This document shows, piece after piece, positions 1 through 10,117 of a DNA stretch of 64,000 nucleotides. The position numbers and the translations under genes were made by a program. Positions within the stretch are counted from its first letter, which is position 1. Each line of letters starts with the position of its first letter. The notes under the pieces are model-generated. The model was not told the DNA's origin, did no database searches, and worked only from the letters and a program-made list of their open reading frames with translations. The DNA is from Lapidilactobacillus dextrinicus DSM 20335 (GTDB lineage: Bacteria; Bacillota; Bacilli; Lactobacillales; Lactobacillaceae), in the NCBI RefSeq assembly GCF_001436095.1, contig NZ_AYYK01000004.1:248001-312000 (forward strand), written 5' to 3'.

Positions 1-20
1 ATAAGTAGGGAAAGACTAAT

Positions 21-920
21 TTACAAGTTAATCGCTTGACCACCCGTCACACCATAAATTTGTGCAGTAACATAACTGGCGTCATTTGAAGCCAAGAAGA
101 CATAAACTGGTGCTAGTTCAGCTGGTTGACCTGCTCGTTGTAGCAAAGCATCTTGACCAAATTCCGGCAAGGCGTCTTTTGGTTGGCCTTGATCTAATTG
201 CAATGGCGTCCAGATTGGACCCGGTGCTACCCCGTTAACTCGAATTCCCTTTTCAGCGAGTTCCTTGGCTAAACCAACGGTGAAGTTCGCAATTGCGGAT
301 TTAGTTGCTGCGTAATCCAATAAATGAGCACTAGGACTAAACGCCTGGACCGAAGTAGTCGTTACAATGCTACTACCAGCTGGTAAATGCGGTAAAGCCG
401 CCTGAACCAACGCAAACTGAGAAATAATATTGACAGTAAAAGTATCTCTCACCTGTTGAATTGGAAGTTTAGTGATGGTTGGTTGCGAAATCTGTTGTGC
501 TGCATTTAAAACTAACGTGTCTAAACCACCCAATGCAGCCACAGTTTGATCAACAAGCTGTTGTGGTGCTGCTTCATCGCGTAAATCAAATGGTAATAAG
601 ACGGCTTTGCGGCCTGCATCTTTAATATAATGCTCAACCTCATGCGCATCTGCTTCTTCGCCAGGATAAAACTGAAACGCCACATCGGCGCCTTCCCTGG
701 CAAAAGCAATGGCAGCTGCACGACCAATACCAGAATCACCGCCAGTAATTAAAACACGGCGATTTTCTAGTTTTTGGTGGCCCACATAACTGGTTTCACC
801 ACAATCAGGCTCCGGCTTCATTTTGCTTTGTAAAGCCGGTGTTGCTTGATCTTGCTTGACAAATTTGTCAGTGTGATATAGATCGCGTGGATCTTTTAAA
901 TTAGGTTCCGTCACACTCAT
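21..920 (-). CDS. SDR family NAD(P)-dependent oxidoreductase
   Basis: A 299-aa short-chain dehydrogenase/reductase of the stress-associated YhdF/GSP39-like type, which has an N-terminal extension of about 50 residues before the Rossmann fold. The nucleotide-binding motif TGGDSGIG is at residues 59-66, the NNAG-equivalent is N139-A-A, and the catalytic set is S190, Y203 and K207 (YAATK). The C-terminal VTGGQAINL is typical of the family. The ATG start has a strong AAAGGAGGG ribosome binding site. The substrate cannot be read from sequence. It is divergent from the corA gene across a 149-bp gap. Family certain, specific role unknown. Confidence 0.93.
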   Translation of the reverse strand: MSVTEPNLKDPRDLYHTDKFVKQDQATPALQSKMKPEPDCGETSYVGHQKLENRRVLITGGDSGIGRAAAIAFAREGADVAFQFYPGEEADAHEVEHYIKDAGRKAVLLPFDLRDEAAPQQLVDQTVAALGGLDTLVLNAAQQISQPTITKLPIQQVRDTFTVNIISQFALVQAALPHLPAGSSIVTTTSVQAFSPSAHLLDYAATKSAIANFTVGLAKELAEKGIRVNGVAPGPIWTPLQLDQGQPKDALPEFGQDALLQRAGQPAELAPVYVFLASNDASYVTAQIYGVTGGQAINL

Positions 921-993
921 CCCTCCTTTATAAACTAATGTTATAATATTGCCTTACTCAAAAATAGTTTTTTGCTCACACTGTGTATATTAA

Positions 994-1025
994 TTGATTA
1001 AAGTTTAGCAACTGCTTACTATAAT
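994..1025 (+). promoter_or_regulatory. possible corA promoter
   Basis: TTGATT (994-999) and TATAAT (1020-1025) lie ahead of the corA-like gene, but the 20-bp spacer is longer than usual, so this is only a weak candidate. Confidence 0.3.
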
Positions 1026-1069
1026 ATATGTATAATCAATAATTATTTATAAAATAGCGTTTTTATTAA

Positions 1070-2047
1070 ATGATCAATTTCAAGGAAAAGAGGCTCAAAA
1101 AATTGCTCACTTATTATGAAATTAATGAAAAAAGTGGAATCAAAAAAGGGACGCAAGAACATGGTAACTGGTTGGTTTTATCTAAAGCGACAGCGTCTGA
1201 GCAGCAACAAGTGATTGAAACATATCAATTGCCCCAAGATATTTTTAAAGGTGCTGATGAAGCTGAAGAAATTGCTCGTTTTGAAGAGATGTCCAACTCA
1301 AAATTGGGCGACTTTAAGATTTTGTCCATTACAGATTTATCTGCTGAGACTGAAGTAAAAATTGAAGCGCGCTTAGAACCTTTGATTTTTATCATTGCGT
1401 CTCATCAAATTATCACCTATATCGGTGACAATTCGATTGCCGTTAAGCGCTTCGTCGAGAAATATCCAACTGAAGTCACCTCAACGGCAAAATTGCTAGG
1501 CTTAATGGTACTGATGATCTATACCCACTACATTAAAGAACTATTGACAATCAAAAAGACAATCGATCAGCTAGATCAATCTGCGCGAAAAACCACTGAA
1601 ACTGCTGAATTGCATCGCTTAGCCGATACTGAACGCGATGTCGTTTTTTTAGATCATACTTTACGCGGACAGAAGAAGATTCTTAGTCATTTATGGGATG
1701 ACGCCGATTTTATTCAAGAACTTGATGACGATCGCCTTCTTTATAACATTCGGCTACGCCAAGAATACGCCGAAGAACTTATTAATATTTATCGCGATCT
1801 TTTAGAAACGGTTGGTGGACTTTTCAATGACATGATGAATAACAATCTAAATCACTTAATGAAATACCTTGACTCAGCTGCGTTGATTATTTCAATTCCT
1901 GCCCTTATTTCCGGTATTTGGGGAATGAATACTGGTGGCTTGCCTGGAAAGGGATCAACACTTGGCTTCATGATTGTCATGGCTTTAGCAATCGTTTTGA
2001 CAGTTCTAGCTACGATACACTTAAAACGCAAAGATTACACCAAGTAA
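1070..2047 (+). CDS. corA: CorA family Mg2+/divalent cation transporter
   Basis: A 325-aa CorA-type channel/transporter that would move Mg2+ (possibly Co2+ or Ni2+) through the cell membrane as a homopentamer. The long cytoplasmic N-domain is followed by two membrane segments (about 268-283 and 299-317), with the signature GMN at 285-287 in the periplasmic-side loop. The loop after GMN reads TGGLPG, as in many lactobacillar paralogues. No convincing Shine-Dalgarno precedes the ATG, so the exact start is unsure. It is probably co-transcribed with the DUF421 gene beginning about 30 bases downstream. Confidence 0.93.
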   Translation: MINFKEKRLKKLLTYYEINEKSGIKKGTQEHGNWLVLSKATASEQQQVIETYQLPQDIFKGADEAEEIARFEEMSNSKLGDFKILSITDLSAETEVKIEARLEPLIFIIASHQIITYIGDNSIAVKRFVEKYPTEVTSTAKLLGLMVLMIYTHYIKELLTIKKTIDQLDQSARKTTETAELHRLADTERDVVFLDHTLRGQKKILSHLWDDADFIQELDDDRLLYNIRLRQEYAEELINIYRDLLETVGGLFNDMMNNNLNHLMKYLDSAALIISIPALISGIWGMNTGGLPGKGSTLGFMIVMALAIVLTVLATIHLKRKDYTK

Positions 2048-2079
2048 CATTTTTTAATTAATCATTAAGGATGGTGCCT

Positions 2080-2748
2080 ATGTTATTACTTATTGGTCTA
2101 AAATTAATAATCGGTTTAATCGCATTGTTACTCGTCGTTCGGCTGTTAGGCAAGAAATCATTATCTGAAATTACACCCTTTGATTTAATTTACACCTTGG
2201 TACTCGGCGGTATTTTAGAAGAATCAATTTATGACGATAAAGTCCATCTTGGCCAGATAATTTTCGCCTTATTCGTCTGGGCGGTGCTAATATATATCAT
2301 TGAACAATTAGTCCAAAAGAATCGTAAATTTAATCGTTTACTTAAAGGTGAGCCAGCAGTATTAATTAAAGATGGTGTTTTAAACAAAACAGCATTAACA
2401 GAAAATCATATTGAGATGGAACAGTTGCGATCGATGCTGCGCCAAGAACAATGTTTCTCTGTAGCGAATGTTCAACAAGCGGTCTTAGAAACAGCCGGTC
2501 AGATTAGTGTTTTAACGAAATCAGCCGATGATCAAGCATTGGCTTTAATGTTAATCGATGAAGAGAAAATTCAACAACGAGTTCTTAGTTCTAATCAATT
2601 ATCAGAAAATTGGCTGTATCAAAATTTACGGCAACTAGGTTATTCATCTTTAGCTGGATTATTTTATGTCGAGTGGTCAGCTGAAAATGGTTTTTATATT
2701 ATTACCGAAGATGATTTAGACACTGAACTTTATCACATTGATGGCTAA
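2080..2748 (+). CDS. DUF421 family membrane protein (YetF-like)
   Basis: A membrane protein of about 222 aa with the DUF421 layout. N-terminal hydrophobic segments contain the family stretch VRLLGKKSLSEITPFDLIY, followed by a soluble C-terminal domain ending in an acidic tail. Family members have been tied to stress and sporulation-like phenotypes in bacilli, but the biochemical role is not established. The AAGG at 2067-2070 is nine bases from the ATG at 2080, so I prefer that start to the ATG at 2071, which the Shine-Dalgarno directly abuts. It follows corA closely and is ended by a bidirectional terminator. Confidence 0.85.
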   Translation: MLLLIGLKLIIGLIALLLVVRLLGKKSLSEITPFDLIYTLVLGGILEESIYDDKVHLGQIIFALFVWAVLIYIIEQLVQKNRKFNRLLKGEPAVLIKDGVLNKTALTENHIEMEQLRSMLRQEQCFSVANVQQAVLETAGQISVLTKSADDQALALMLIDEEKIQQRVLSSNQLSENWLYQNLRQLGYSSLAGLFYVEWSAENGFYIITEDDLDTELYHIDG

Positions 2749-2766
2749 ATTAATTCCTAGTGACTA

Positions 2767-2831
2767 AAAAAGCTCCCGAGTTAAGCACTAACCATCACAA
2801 AATGGTTAATGTTCAATCTCGGGAGCTTTTT
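2767..2831. terminator. bidirectional terminator between DUF421 gene and lepA
   Basis: The 14-bp perfect stem AAAAAGCTCCCGAG (2767-2780) pairs with 2818-2831. Both ends run into A/T tracts, so it can serve the plus-strand DUF421 transcript and the minus-strand lepA transcript. The loop itself holds a second hairpin, TAACCAT/ATGGTTA (2789-2795/2802-2808). Confidence 0.85.
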
Positions 2832-2849
2832 TAGTGTAAATTAAACAAA

Positions 2850-4688
2850 TTACTTACCTTTAATATCATCATCATTAATTTTTAAGACAGTCATGAAGGC
2901 TTCTTGTGGCACTTCCACGTTACCAATTGCCTTCATCCGTTTCTTACCAGCTTTTTGTTTCTCAAGTAATTTACGTTTACGCGTAATATCACCGCCATAA
3001 CACTTAGCAAGGACGTTCTTACGATAAGCCTTAATGGTTGCTCGAGCGACAATCTTATTACCAATTGCTGCTTGAATTGGCACTTCGAATTGTTGGCGGG
3101 GAATAACTTCTTTTAGCTTAGAAACAATCAAGCGGCCCCGTTCAGCAGCAAAATCACGGTGAACGATAAAACTCAAAGCATCGACGGCTTCACCATTCAA
3201 TAGAATATCCATCTTCACTAAATCACTTGGACGATAACCACTGATTTCATAATCCAGTGAGGCATAACCGCGCGTACTAGATTTCAAATCATCAAAGAAA
3301 TCATAAATAATTTCTGAAAGTGGTAGTTGATAAATGACATTAACTCGATATTCGTCCAAATAATCCATGGTGACGAATTCGCCCCGCTTCTTTTGCGCTA
3401 ATTCCATTACTGCGCCAACATAATCATTGGGCACCATAATCTCAGCTTTAACAAAAGGTTCGCGAATCTCTTTTACCAAACTCATTTCAGGTAATTGCGC
3501 CGGGTTTTCGATCGTTTCTTCAGTGCCATCAGTTAATTCAAGATGATAATCAACCGACGGTGCCGTCATGATTAAATCAAGATCAAATTCCCGTTCTAAG
3601 CGCTCTTGAATGACGTCCATATGCAATAGCCCTAAGAACCCACAGCGGAACCCAAAACCTAATGCTTGCGAGGTTTCTGGTTCAAATTCTAGAGCGGCAT
3701 CATTAAGTCGAAGCTTTTCTAACGCTTCTCGTAAGTCCGTATATTTGGCATTATCAACTGGATACATACCGGAATAAACCATTGGCGTGATTTTACGATA
3801 ACCAGGCAAAGCTTCCTCAGTTGGATGAGTCACACTAGTGATGGTATCACCAACATCTGTTTCTTGAACGGATTTGATTGAAGCAGTTAAGTAACCCACG
3901 TCACCAGCCATTAAATAGTCGCGTTGCAAAGCTTTTGGTGACATGACCCCAACTTCAGTAACTTCATATTCACTATCATGACGCATCATCTTGATATGAT
4001 CGCCGGGCTTTACAACCCCTTCAAAAACTCGAATACTTAAGACAACGCCTCGATAACTATCGTAAACAGAATCAAAGATTAAAGCTTTCAATGGTGCATT
4101 TAAGTCGCCGGCCGGTGCAGGAACGTCACTGACAATCCGCTCTAACAATTCAGGAATACCTGTACCTACTTTAGCGCTAGTCAAAACAGCATCTTGAGCA
4201 TCAATTCCAATCATATCTTCGATTTCGTCTTTAACCCGCTCAGGATCGGCAGAAGGCAGATCAATCTTATTAATAACCGGTAAAATTTCGAGGTCATTAT
4301 CTAACGCCAAATAAACGTTAGCTAAGGTCTGTGCCTCAACACCTTGGGCTGCGTCAACGACTAAAATAGCTCCTTCACAGGCAGCTAAAGAACGAGAAAC
4401 CTCATATGAAAAATCGACGTGTCCGGGCGTATCAATCAAGTGAAAAATATAAGTTTCACCATTCTTGGCCTTGTAATGTAACTCGACCGCATTTAACTTG
4501 ATTGTAATCCCGCGTTCACGTTCAAGATCCATATTATCTAACAACTGCGCTTGCATATCACGTTGTGCAACCGAATCTGTCATCTCTAAAATGCGATCAG
4601 CAATTGTCGATTTGCCGTGATCAATATGGGCCACAATTGAAAAATTGCGGATATGTGTTTGACGTGCTTTCATTTCTTCTAAATTCAT
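2850..4688 (-). CDS. lepA: elongation factor 4 (LepA), ribosomal back-translocase GTPase
   Basis: A 612-aa translational GTPase, the usual length for LepA. G1 AHIDHGKST is at 20-28, G3 DTPGH at 86-90 and G4 NKID at 140-143. EF-G-like domains follow, and the LepA-specific C-terminus has [20 protein letters not shown] near the end. Family members act on stalled or mis-translocated ribosomes and in initiation/biogenesis. The gene lies downstream of dnaJ but beyond its terminator, so it is probably a separate transcript. Only a weak AAGG is seen before the ATG. Confidence 0.98.
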   Translation of the reverse strand: MNLEEMKARQTHIRNFSIVAHIDHGKSTIADRILEMTDSVAQRDMQAQLLDNMDLERERGITIKLNAVELHYKAKNGETYIFHLIDTPGHVDFSYEVSRSLAACEGAILVVDAAQGVEAQTLANVYLALDNDLEILPVINKIDLPSADPERVKDEIEDMIGIDAQDAVLTSAKVGTGIPELLERIVSDVPAPAGDLNAPLKALIFDSVYDSYRGVVLSIRVFEGVVKPGDHIKMMRHDSEYEVTEVGVMSPKALQRDYLMAGDVGYLTASIKSVQETDVGDTITSVTHPTEEALPGYRKITPMVYSGMYPVDNAKYTDLREALEKLRLNDAALEFEPETSQALGFGFRCGFLGLLHMDVIQERLEREFDLDLIMTAPSVDYHLELTDGTEETIENPAQLPEMSLVKEIREPFVKAEIMVPNDYVGAVMELAQKKRGEFVTMDYLDEYRVNVIYQLPLSEIIYDFFDDLKSSTRGYASLDYEISGYRPSDLVKMDILLNGEAVDALSFIVHRDFAAERGRLIVSKLKEVIPRQQFEVPIQAAIGNKIVARATIKAYRKNVLAKCYGGDITRKRKLLEKQKAGKKRMKAIGNVEVPQEAFMTVLKINDDDIKGK

Positions 4689-4727
4689 CTTTACACCAAA
4701 CCTTTTAGTCTCAATAACTAGTATATC

Positions 4728-4762
4728 AAAAAAGCAGCTCTGACAAAAGCTGAACTGCCTTA
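4728..4762 (-). terminator. dnaJ terminator
   Basis: On the minus strand AAGGCAG pairs with CTGCTTT (one G-T pair), followed by a T run (4728-4733). It sits 22 bases after the dnaJ stop. Confidence 0.65.
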
Positions 4763-4784
4763 ATCAAAACTACTTTCGTTTAGT

Positions 4785-5924
4785 TCAATTATTGAATTTT
4801 TCTTTTAAGCGGGTAAACAAATTACTATTTTGAGGATCAATCTTGTCGCCACCAGCACGGACAAATTCCATTAATGCCTCTTTTTGTTTATCATTTAAAT
4901 GCTTTGGTGTTGTAACGTTGACTGTTACAGTTTCATCACCCATTTGTTTACTGCGTAAATGTGGTGCCCCTTTGCCGCGTAAACGGAATTTAGTTCCTGA
5001 TTGCGTTCCGGCAGGAATCTTCAAACTAACTGGACCGTGAACGGTGTCAACTTTAATTTCATCACCTAAAGTTGCTTGTGGGAAAGTAATTGGAATCGTG
5101 ATATAAATTTCAGTACCGTCTCGTTGATACTTATCACTTGGCTTCACGCGGAAAACAATGTACAAATCGCCATAAGGTCCACCATTTTCACCGGCCTCGC
5201 CTTGGCCTTCAAGACGCATTTGTTGCCCGTCTTCAACACCAGCAGGAACCGTTACTTTGATCTCGTGAGATTGTTTTTCTTTACCAGTACCGTGGCAAGT
5301 TTCGCAAGGATTTTCAATAATCTTACCCTTACCACCACAACGATCACAAGCTTGACGTGAACGAATGCGACCAAGTGGCGATTGTTGTTCAACTTCAACG
5401 AAGCCAGTTCCCTGACACTTAGGACAAGTTACTGGGCTAGTGCCGGGTTTAGCACCTGAGCCATCACAAGTATGACAAGTTGCATTACGTGAATAAGTGA
5501 TTTTGGTTTCTTTACCAAAAATTGCTTCTTCAAACTTCAAATCCATGCGATATTGCAGGTCTTCACCTTGACGAGGCGCATTGGGATTAGCAGCACGTGA
5601 GCCACCACCAAAGAATTGACTAAAGATATCACCAAAGTCACCAAAGCCGCCATAATCGCCACCTTGTGAGTAGCCACCGCCAAATGGATTGCCACCTGCA
5701 CCGTCCATACCAGCTTTACCAAATTGATCATATGAAGCTCGTTTCTGTGAATCAGAAAGTGTTTCATATGCTTCGTTGACTTCTTTAAACTTGGCTTCAG
5801 CATCTGGTGCCTTATTAATATCGGGATGGTATTTTTTGGAAAGTTTACGATAGGCTTTCTTAATATCAGCCTCAGATGCATCTTTGCCGACACCAAGAAC
5901 GTCATAATAGTCCCTATCTGCCAT
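4785..5924 (-). CDS. dnaJ: molecular chaperone DnaJ (Hsp40)
   Basis: A 379-aa type I J-protein that delivers clients to DnaK and stimulates its ATPase. The J domain has HPD at 33-35. A Gly/Phe-rich linker spans about 72-108, and four CxxCxGxG zinc repeats lie between 150 and 214 (CHTC, CPKC, CDRC, CETC), followed by the beta-sandwich substrate domains. The ATG start has an AAGGAGG site. Although it follows dnaK, a strong terminator and a candidate promoter lie between them, so part of its expression should be independent of the hrcA promoter. Confidence 0.98.
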   Translation of the reverse strand: MADRDYYDVLGVGKDASEADIKKAYRKLSKKYHPDINKAPDAEAKFKEVNEAYETLSDSQKRASYDQFGKAGMDGAGGNPFGGGYSQGGDYGGFGDFGDIFSQFFGGGSRAANPNAPRQGEDLQYRMDLKFEEAIFGKETKITYSRNATCHTCDGSGAKPGTSPVTCPKCQGTGFVEVEQQSPLGRIRSRQACDRCGGKGKIIENPCETCHGTGKEKQSHEIKVTVPAGVEDGQQMRLEGQGEAGENGGPYGDLYIVFRVKPSDKYQRDGTEIYITIPITFPQATLGDEIKVDTVHGPVSLKIPAGTQSGTKFRLRGKGAPHLRSKQMGDETVTVNVTTPKHLNDKQKEALMEFVRAGGDKIDPQNSNLFTRLKEKFNN

Positions 5925-5973
5925 GTTGTTCCTCCTTGTCGGCTATTGCCGAAATGAATAATGTCCTGAGAAA

Positions 5974-6001
5974 AGGATAGCATAAACTACTAAATTTGCA
6001 A
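5974..6001 (-). promoter_or_regulatory. candidate dnaJ promoter (extended -10)
   Basis: On the minus strand, TTGCAA (5996-6001), a 16-bp spacer and TATCCT (5974-5979) preceded by TGC, i.e. an extended -10. It lies between the dnaK terminator and dnaJ. No CIRCE is seen here. A small CGGC-TATT-GCCG hairpin (5940-5951) lies just upstream of the dnaJ ribosome binding site. Confidence 0.55.
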
Positions 6002-6040
6002 AATTGTTGAAAGACCAGAAAATTGATTACTCAACAAAAT

Positions 6041-6085
6041 AAAAATGCGGTTGGGACAAAATTACTTATCACCAACCCCATTTTT
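6041..6085 (-). terminator. dnaK terminator
   Basis: A 14-bp stem with one mismatch (6041-6054 with 6072-6085), A-rich at the base and followed by T residues on the minus strand, directly after dnaK. It would reduce read-through into dnaJ. Confidence 0.8.
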
Positions 6086-6110
6086 AATTACAAGATAATT
6101 TATTTAGCTA

Positions 6111-7964
6111 TTATTTGTTGTCTTTGTCAAGATCTTCAAAGTCACCATCAACGGTGTTGTCATCATTCTTGCCATTTTCTTGACTATCAGAATTTGGTTG
6201 TGCATCACCAGTTGCATCGCCTTGAGCTTGTTGTGCTTGTTGATAAAGTTTAACGGTTAAATCTTGAACAATCTTATTCAAGTCATCGCGTTTAGCTTTC
6301 ATATCTTCAAGATCGTTAGCTTCTTGAGCCTTCTTCAAAGCTTCTTTAGCGTCTTCAGCCTTCTTGATTTCTTCGTCAGAAACTTTGCCCTTAAGTTCAC
6401 CTAAAGTCTTGTCAGTTTGGAAGAGTAATTGATCAACATCGTTCTTCAAATCAACTTCTTCTTTACGCTTCTTATCTTCTTCAGCATGTTCTTCGGCTTC
6501 TTGTTGCATCCGTTGAATTTCATCGTCAGAAAGACCTGATGAACTCTTGATGGTAATCTTTTGTTCCTTTTGTGTGCCTAAATCTTTGGCAGAAACATTA
6601 ACGATACCGTTCTTATCAATATCAAATGTAACTTGGATTTGTGGTACGCCACGAGGAGCAGCTGGGATGTCAGTTAATTGGAACCGACCCAACGTCTTGT
6701 CGTCAGCAGCCATTGGCCGTTCACCTTGTAAGACATGGATATCAACGGCTGGTTGGTTGTCAGCAGCAGTTGAGAACACTTGTGACTTGCTAGTTGGAAT
6801 CGTTGTGTTACGATCGATTAACTTAGTGAAGACACCACCCATTGTTTCAATACCTAATGATAATGGTGTAACGTCAAGTAAAACAACGTCTTTAACGTCA
6901 CCAGTAATAACACCACCTTGGATAGCAGCACCAATAGCAACGGCTTCGTCAGGGTTAATTGAGTGGTCTGGGTCTTTGCCAGTCCAATTCTTAACAGCTT
7001 CTTGAACGGCAGGAATACGAGTTGAACCACCGTTTAAGATAACTTTGTCAATATCGCCGTTAGTTAAGCCAGCATCACGTAATGCATTGTCAACTGGAAT
7101 TTTAGTCCGTTCAACTAAGTCAGCTGTTAATTGGTCAAATTTAGCACGAGTTAATGTTTCTTCCAAATGTAAAGGACCATTAGCACCTGCAGAGATAAAT
7201 GGCAAGCTAATTTGTGTTTGAGAAACACCAGACAAGTCTTTCTTAGCCTTTTCAGCAGCATCTTTCAAACGTTGCATTGCCATCTTATCTTGTGATAAAT
7301 CAATGCCATTAGCATCTTTAAATTGAGCAACTAACCAATCGATAATCTTGTTATCAAAGTCATCGCCACCTAAACGTGTATCACCATTTGTTGACAAGAC
7401 TTGGAAGACACCGTCACCTAATTCAAGGATCGAGACATCAAATGTACCACCACCAAGGTCATAAACAAGGACTTTTTCATCAGCATCGCTCTTGTCCAAA
7501 CCATAAGCTAAAGCACTAGCAGTTGGTTCGTTGATGATCCGAGAAACATTTAAACCGGCAATCTTACCAGCATCTTTAGTTGCTTGACGTTGTGCATCGT
7601 TAAAGTAAGCAGGAACAGTAATAACAGCATCAGAAACAGTTTCACCAAGATAATCTTCAGAGAACTTCTTGATGTATTGTAAGATCATAGCTGAAATTTC
7701 TTGAGGTGTGTAATCTTTACCACCTGCATGTACTGTATAACCAGCTTCGCCAATGTGACGTTTGATTGATGAAACAGTATCAGGGTTAGTAATTGCTTGG
7801 CGTTTAGCCACTTCACCTACTTGGATTTCGCCATCTTTAAAAGCAACAACAGATGGTGTAGTACGATTACCTTCAGGATTTTCAATAATTTTTGGTTTGC
7901 CGCCTTCAAGTACTGCAACGGCAGAGTTTGTTGTACCTAAGTCAATACCGATAACTTTAGACAT
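6111..7964 (-). CDS. dnaK: molecular chaperone DnaK (Hsp70)
   Basis: A 617-aa Hsp70. The actin-like ATPase begins GIDLGTTNS (residues 6-14) and includes [12 protein letters not shown] and the linker region [15 protein letters not shown]. The substrate-binding domain and helical lid follow, then a Gln/Asn-rich tail ending in the acidic [10 protein letters not shown]. It refolds and protects proteins with DnaJ and GrpE. The third gene of the hrcA operon, 25 bases after grpE, with a GAGG site before ATG. Confidence 0.99.
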   Translation of the reverse strand: MSKVIGIDLGTTNSAVAVLEGGKPKIIENPEGNRTTPSVVAFKDGEIQVGEVAKRQAITNPDTVSSIKRHIGEAGYTVHAGGKDYTPQEISAMILQYIKKFSEDYLGETVSDAVITVPAYFNDAQRQATKDAGKIAGLNVSRIINEPTASALAYGLDKSDADEKVLVYDLGGGTFDVSILELGDGVFQVLSTNGDTRLGGDDFDNKIIDWLVAQFKDANGIDLSQDKMAMQRLKDAAEKAKKDLSGVSQTQISLPFISAGANGPLHLEETLTRAKFDQLTADLVERTKIPVDNALRDAGLTNGDIDKVILNGGSTRIPAVQEAVKNWTGKDPDHSINPDEAVAIGAAIQGGVITGDVKDVVLLDVTPLSLGIETMGGVFTKLIDRNTTIPTSKSQVFSTAADNQPAVDIHVLQGERPMAADDKTLGRFQLTDIPAAPRGVPQIQVTFDIDKNGIVNVSAKDLGTQKEQKITIKSSSGLSDDEIQRMQQEAEEHAEEDKKRKEEVDLKNDVDQLLFQTDKTLGELKGKVSDEEIKKAEDAKEALKKAQEANDLEDMKAKRDDLNKIVQDLTVKLYQQAQQAQGDATGDAQPNSDSQENGKNDDNTVDGDFEDLDKDNK

Positions 7965-7989
7965 ATTTTTTACCTCTTTTATTAATCAA

Positions 7990-8637
7990 TTATTTTGCTA
8001 CAACAACCATTGCTGGTCTAATGACACGATCCTTTAATTGATAGCCTCTTTGTAAAACTTGTGAGATCGTATCAGCAGGATGCTCATTATCAGCTGAACT
8101 GGTTTGAACAGCCTGATGTTGGTTAGGATCAAACACTTCGCCAACTTTACCTAATGGCTTGATACCATTATCAGTTAAAGCTGTCTTAAAGTGTTCCAAT
8201 ACCATCTCAACACCTTTATGAATCTGTTGGGCTTGTTCTGTATCAGCATCAACAGCTAAAGCACGCTCTAGATTGTCAACAACTGGTAGAATGGCAGTCG
8301 CTAATTTTTGAGCTGAGTACTTTTGTAAATTCTCACGTTCTCTTTGATGACGCGTGTGCATGTTTTGAATTTCTGCTTGCGAACGTAAAAACTTATCATC
8401 AAGTTCACTATTTTTTTGTTGTAATTCAGCAACTTGTTTTTGTAAAGCAGCAATTTGTGCTTCTGGATCATCTGCTAATAACTCATCCAGATCAGCCTTT
8501 TCTTCTTGATCAACTATTTTTTTAGCTGATTCAGTTTCAGGCTGGGCTGCTTTAGTCGTTGCTTTTACTTGTGCTTCTTTTTCAGCAAACTTCGGATCTT
8601 TTTCAGATGGGAAGTCTTTTTCGTTATCTTTAGCCAA
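7990..8637 (-). CDS. grpE: nucleotide exchange factor GrpE
   Basis: GrpE releases ADP from DnaK. The protein has an acidic, Ala/Glu-rich N-terminus, a long coiled coil (repeated AALQKQVAELQQKN heptads) and the conserved beta-domain with GKVGEVFDPNQHQAV near the C-terminus. I choose a TTG start at 8637 (215 aa): the GAGG is six bases upstream, in the same context (GAGGAACAAC) as the dnaJ start. The in-frame GTG at 8649 falls inside the Shine-Dalgarno itself. Co-transcribed with hrcA, 20 bases downstream of it. Confidence 0.95.
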   Translation of the reverse strand: MAKDNEKDFPSEKDPKFAEKEAQVKATTKAAQPETESAKKIVDQEEKADLDELLADDPEAQIAALQKQVAELQQKNSELDDKFLRSQAEIQNMHTRHQRERENLQKYSAQKLATAILPVVDNLERALAVDADTEQAQQIHKGVEMVLEHFKTALTDNGIKPLGKVGEVFDPNQHQAVQTSSADNEHPADTISQVLQRGYQLKDRVIRPAMVVVAK

Positions 8638-8657
8638 GTTGTTCCTCACTCCTTTAA

Positions 8658-9737
8658 TTAACTATCATCATGAAACTTATTGTAATACTCAAACATCTTT
8701 TTAACGAGCTCATCAGAAAACAACTGCATTAAGCCAATAAGTTGTGAATACGGCATACTAGTTGGGCCCAAGATCGCGATAACACCACTACCATGTTGAC
8801 CGACATTATATTTAGCTGTAATCAAACCATAATCACTAAATAACGAATTATCAAATTCATCACCCAATCTAACAGAAATAGGTCCTAATGGACTATCTGA
8901 TTCGGTTTCGGCTTGATCTTCGCTATCTAAATCGAGCAAGGATGGTAAAACTGAATCCTTATCAAGCAACTGGTAGATTGACTTTAAGCGATCTAAGTCA
9001 TCTGGTTGAACAAAGTTTAAAAGATTGGAACGACCACTAATGTAGAAATGCTCTGTAGCGGCGTGACGCAAAACATCACCGAACAGATCAACAAAACCAT
9101 CAGCCGAATGTAAATATTGCGTCAATAAACGCGGAATCTCGTTTTTAAGCTGCTGTTTAACTTTCATCATTGACATCCCAACAAGATGATCATTAATAAT
9201 TCGCACGGCTCGCTCTAAGTCTTCTGAACTAACTGATTGTGAAATATGATAGACACGGCTTTCAACCGTTCCCATACTTGTTGCTAAAATTGCAATGACT
9301 TGATCATCACCCAACGGAATTAAGCGAAAACCAGTTAACGTCACATCAGCCGATTCGGGACCTAGAGAAATCGATGTGTAGTTCGTCAAATTAGAAAGAA
9401 TATTAGCGGACTGTTTAACAATATCATTGATTTCATGATACTCGTGATTAAAATCTTGAGCTATTGTGGAAAATGTTTGGGGTGAGACAGTACTTGGTTG
9501 TAACAAGTGATCCAAATAATAACGATAACCAGCCGTTGAAGGAACTCGGCCTGATGAGGTATGATTCTTCATCAATAACCCGGCTTCTTCCAATGCGGCC
9601 ATTTCATTACGAATTGTCGCAGAACTGATTCGCATTGGCAATTGATTCATTAAGGTCTTTGAACCAACTGGCTGTCCAGTTTCGTTATATAGTCGGACAA
9701 TCTCTGCTAAAATCAGTGCCTGACGTTTAGTTGGCAT
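8658..9737 (-). CDS. hrcA: heat-inducible transcription repressor HrcA
   Basis: A repressor of about 359 aa that binds CIRCE operators and autoregulates its own operon. The N-terminal winged helix includes TKRQALILAEIVRLYNETG and the recognition region SSATIRNEMAALEEAGLL. The GAF-like C-domain follows. The ATG at 9737 (MPTKRQ) is best placed behind AGAGGTGAT; in-frame ATG and GTG codons just upstream are less likely. First gene of hrcA-grpE-dnaK, directly behind a CIRCE element. Confidence 0.97.
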   Translation of the reverse strand: MPTKRQALILAEIVRLYNETGQPVGSKTLMNQLPMRISSATIRNEMAALEEAGLLMKNHTSSGRVPSTAGYRYYLDHLLQPSTVSPQTFSTIAQDFNHEYHEINDIVKQSANILSNLTNYTSISLGPESADVTLTGFRLIPLGDDQVIAILATSMGTVESRVYHISQSVSSEDLERAVRIINDHLVGMSMMKVKQQLKNEIPRLLTQYLHSADGFVDLFGDVLRHAATEHFYISGRSNLLNFVQPDDLDRLKSIYQLLDKDSVLPSLLDLDSEDQAETESDSPLGPISVRLGDEFDNSLFSDYGLITAKYNVGQHGSGVIAILGPTSMPYSQLIGLMQLFSDELVKKMFEYYNKFHDDS

Positions 9738-9753
9738 GATCATCACCTCTTTT

Positions 9754-9780
9754 TTAGCACTTAATACCTATGAGTGCTAA
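9754..9780 (-). promoter_or_regulatory. CIRCE operator (HrcA binding site)
   Basis: An inverted repeat with 9-bp arms and a 9-bp spacer. Minus strand: TTAGCACTC-N9-AAGTGCTAA, one base from the consensus (A for G at the start of the right arm). It lies between the -10 and the hrcA start, the standard place for HrcA repression. Confidence 0.96.
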
Positions 9781-9791
9781 CAACACTATAA

Positions 9792-9820
9792 AATATAACA
9801 ATGGTTTACGTTAAAGTCAA
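9792..9820 (-). promoter_or_regulatory. hrcA operon promoter
   Basis: TTGACT (9815-9820), a 17-bp spacer and TATATT (9792-9797), just upstream of CIRCE. This is a vegetative sigma-A type promoter, as expected for CIRCE-controlled heat-shock operons. Confidence 0.85.
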
Positions 9821-9900
9821 GGAAACACCACCTTTTTTAGCTAAAAATCTCAAATTCAGACCTCGGACTTAGGGTATCTTCATTCCCAAGAACAAGGTAG

Positions 9901-10066
9901 TCAAATAATAGCGTCTTGAATAATTTGATTGCTATTCTTCGTCCCTCCAGAAAATACGCTAGTGGAACGCTTTAAGCGACATCCACCACGTTCCCTGCAC
10001 GACTTTTTGCGTGAGGAGCACAAAGAACAGCAAAGTAGCAGTACTAGTTGCTGCGACGTTTCCACA
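9901..10066. ncRNA. structured non-coding region, possible small RNA (strand unclear)
   Basis: A 166-bp stretch rich in compensating inverted repeats between hrcA and hemW. Stem TAGCGT/ACGCTA (9909-9914/9956-9961). Hairpin GTGGA-a-CGCT/AGCG-aca-TCCAC (9962-9986). Hairpin CCT-g-CACG/CGTGAGG (9994-10016). Hairpin CAGCAA-AGTA/TACT-ag-TTGCTG (10028-10053). The arm GTGGAACG (9962-9969) could instead pair with CGTTCC (9989-9994) or CGTTTCCAC (10057-10065), suggesting alternative folds. Overlapping short ORFs on both strands look like chance. I do not recognise a 6S, SRP, RNase P, tmRNA or T-box core. The hemW terminator abuts it. Confidence 0.4.
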
Positions 10067-10069
10067 CAA

Positions 10070-10096
10070 AAAAGCATGAGATTACCCCATGCTTTT
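10070..10096 (-). terminator. hemW terminator
   Basis: AAAAGCATG/CATGCTTTT stem (10070-10078 with 10088-10096) followed by six T residues on the minus strand. It might also act weakly on the plus strand. Confidence 0.8.
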
Positions 10097-10117
10097 AAAT
10101 ACACCTATCTTGACCTT

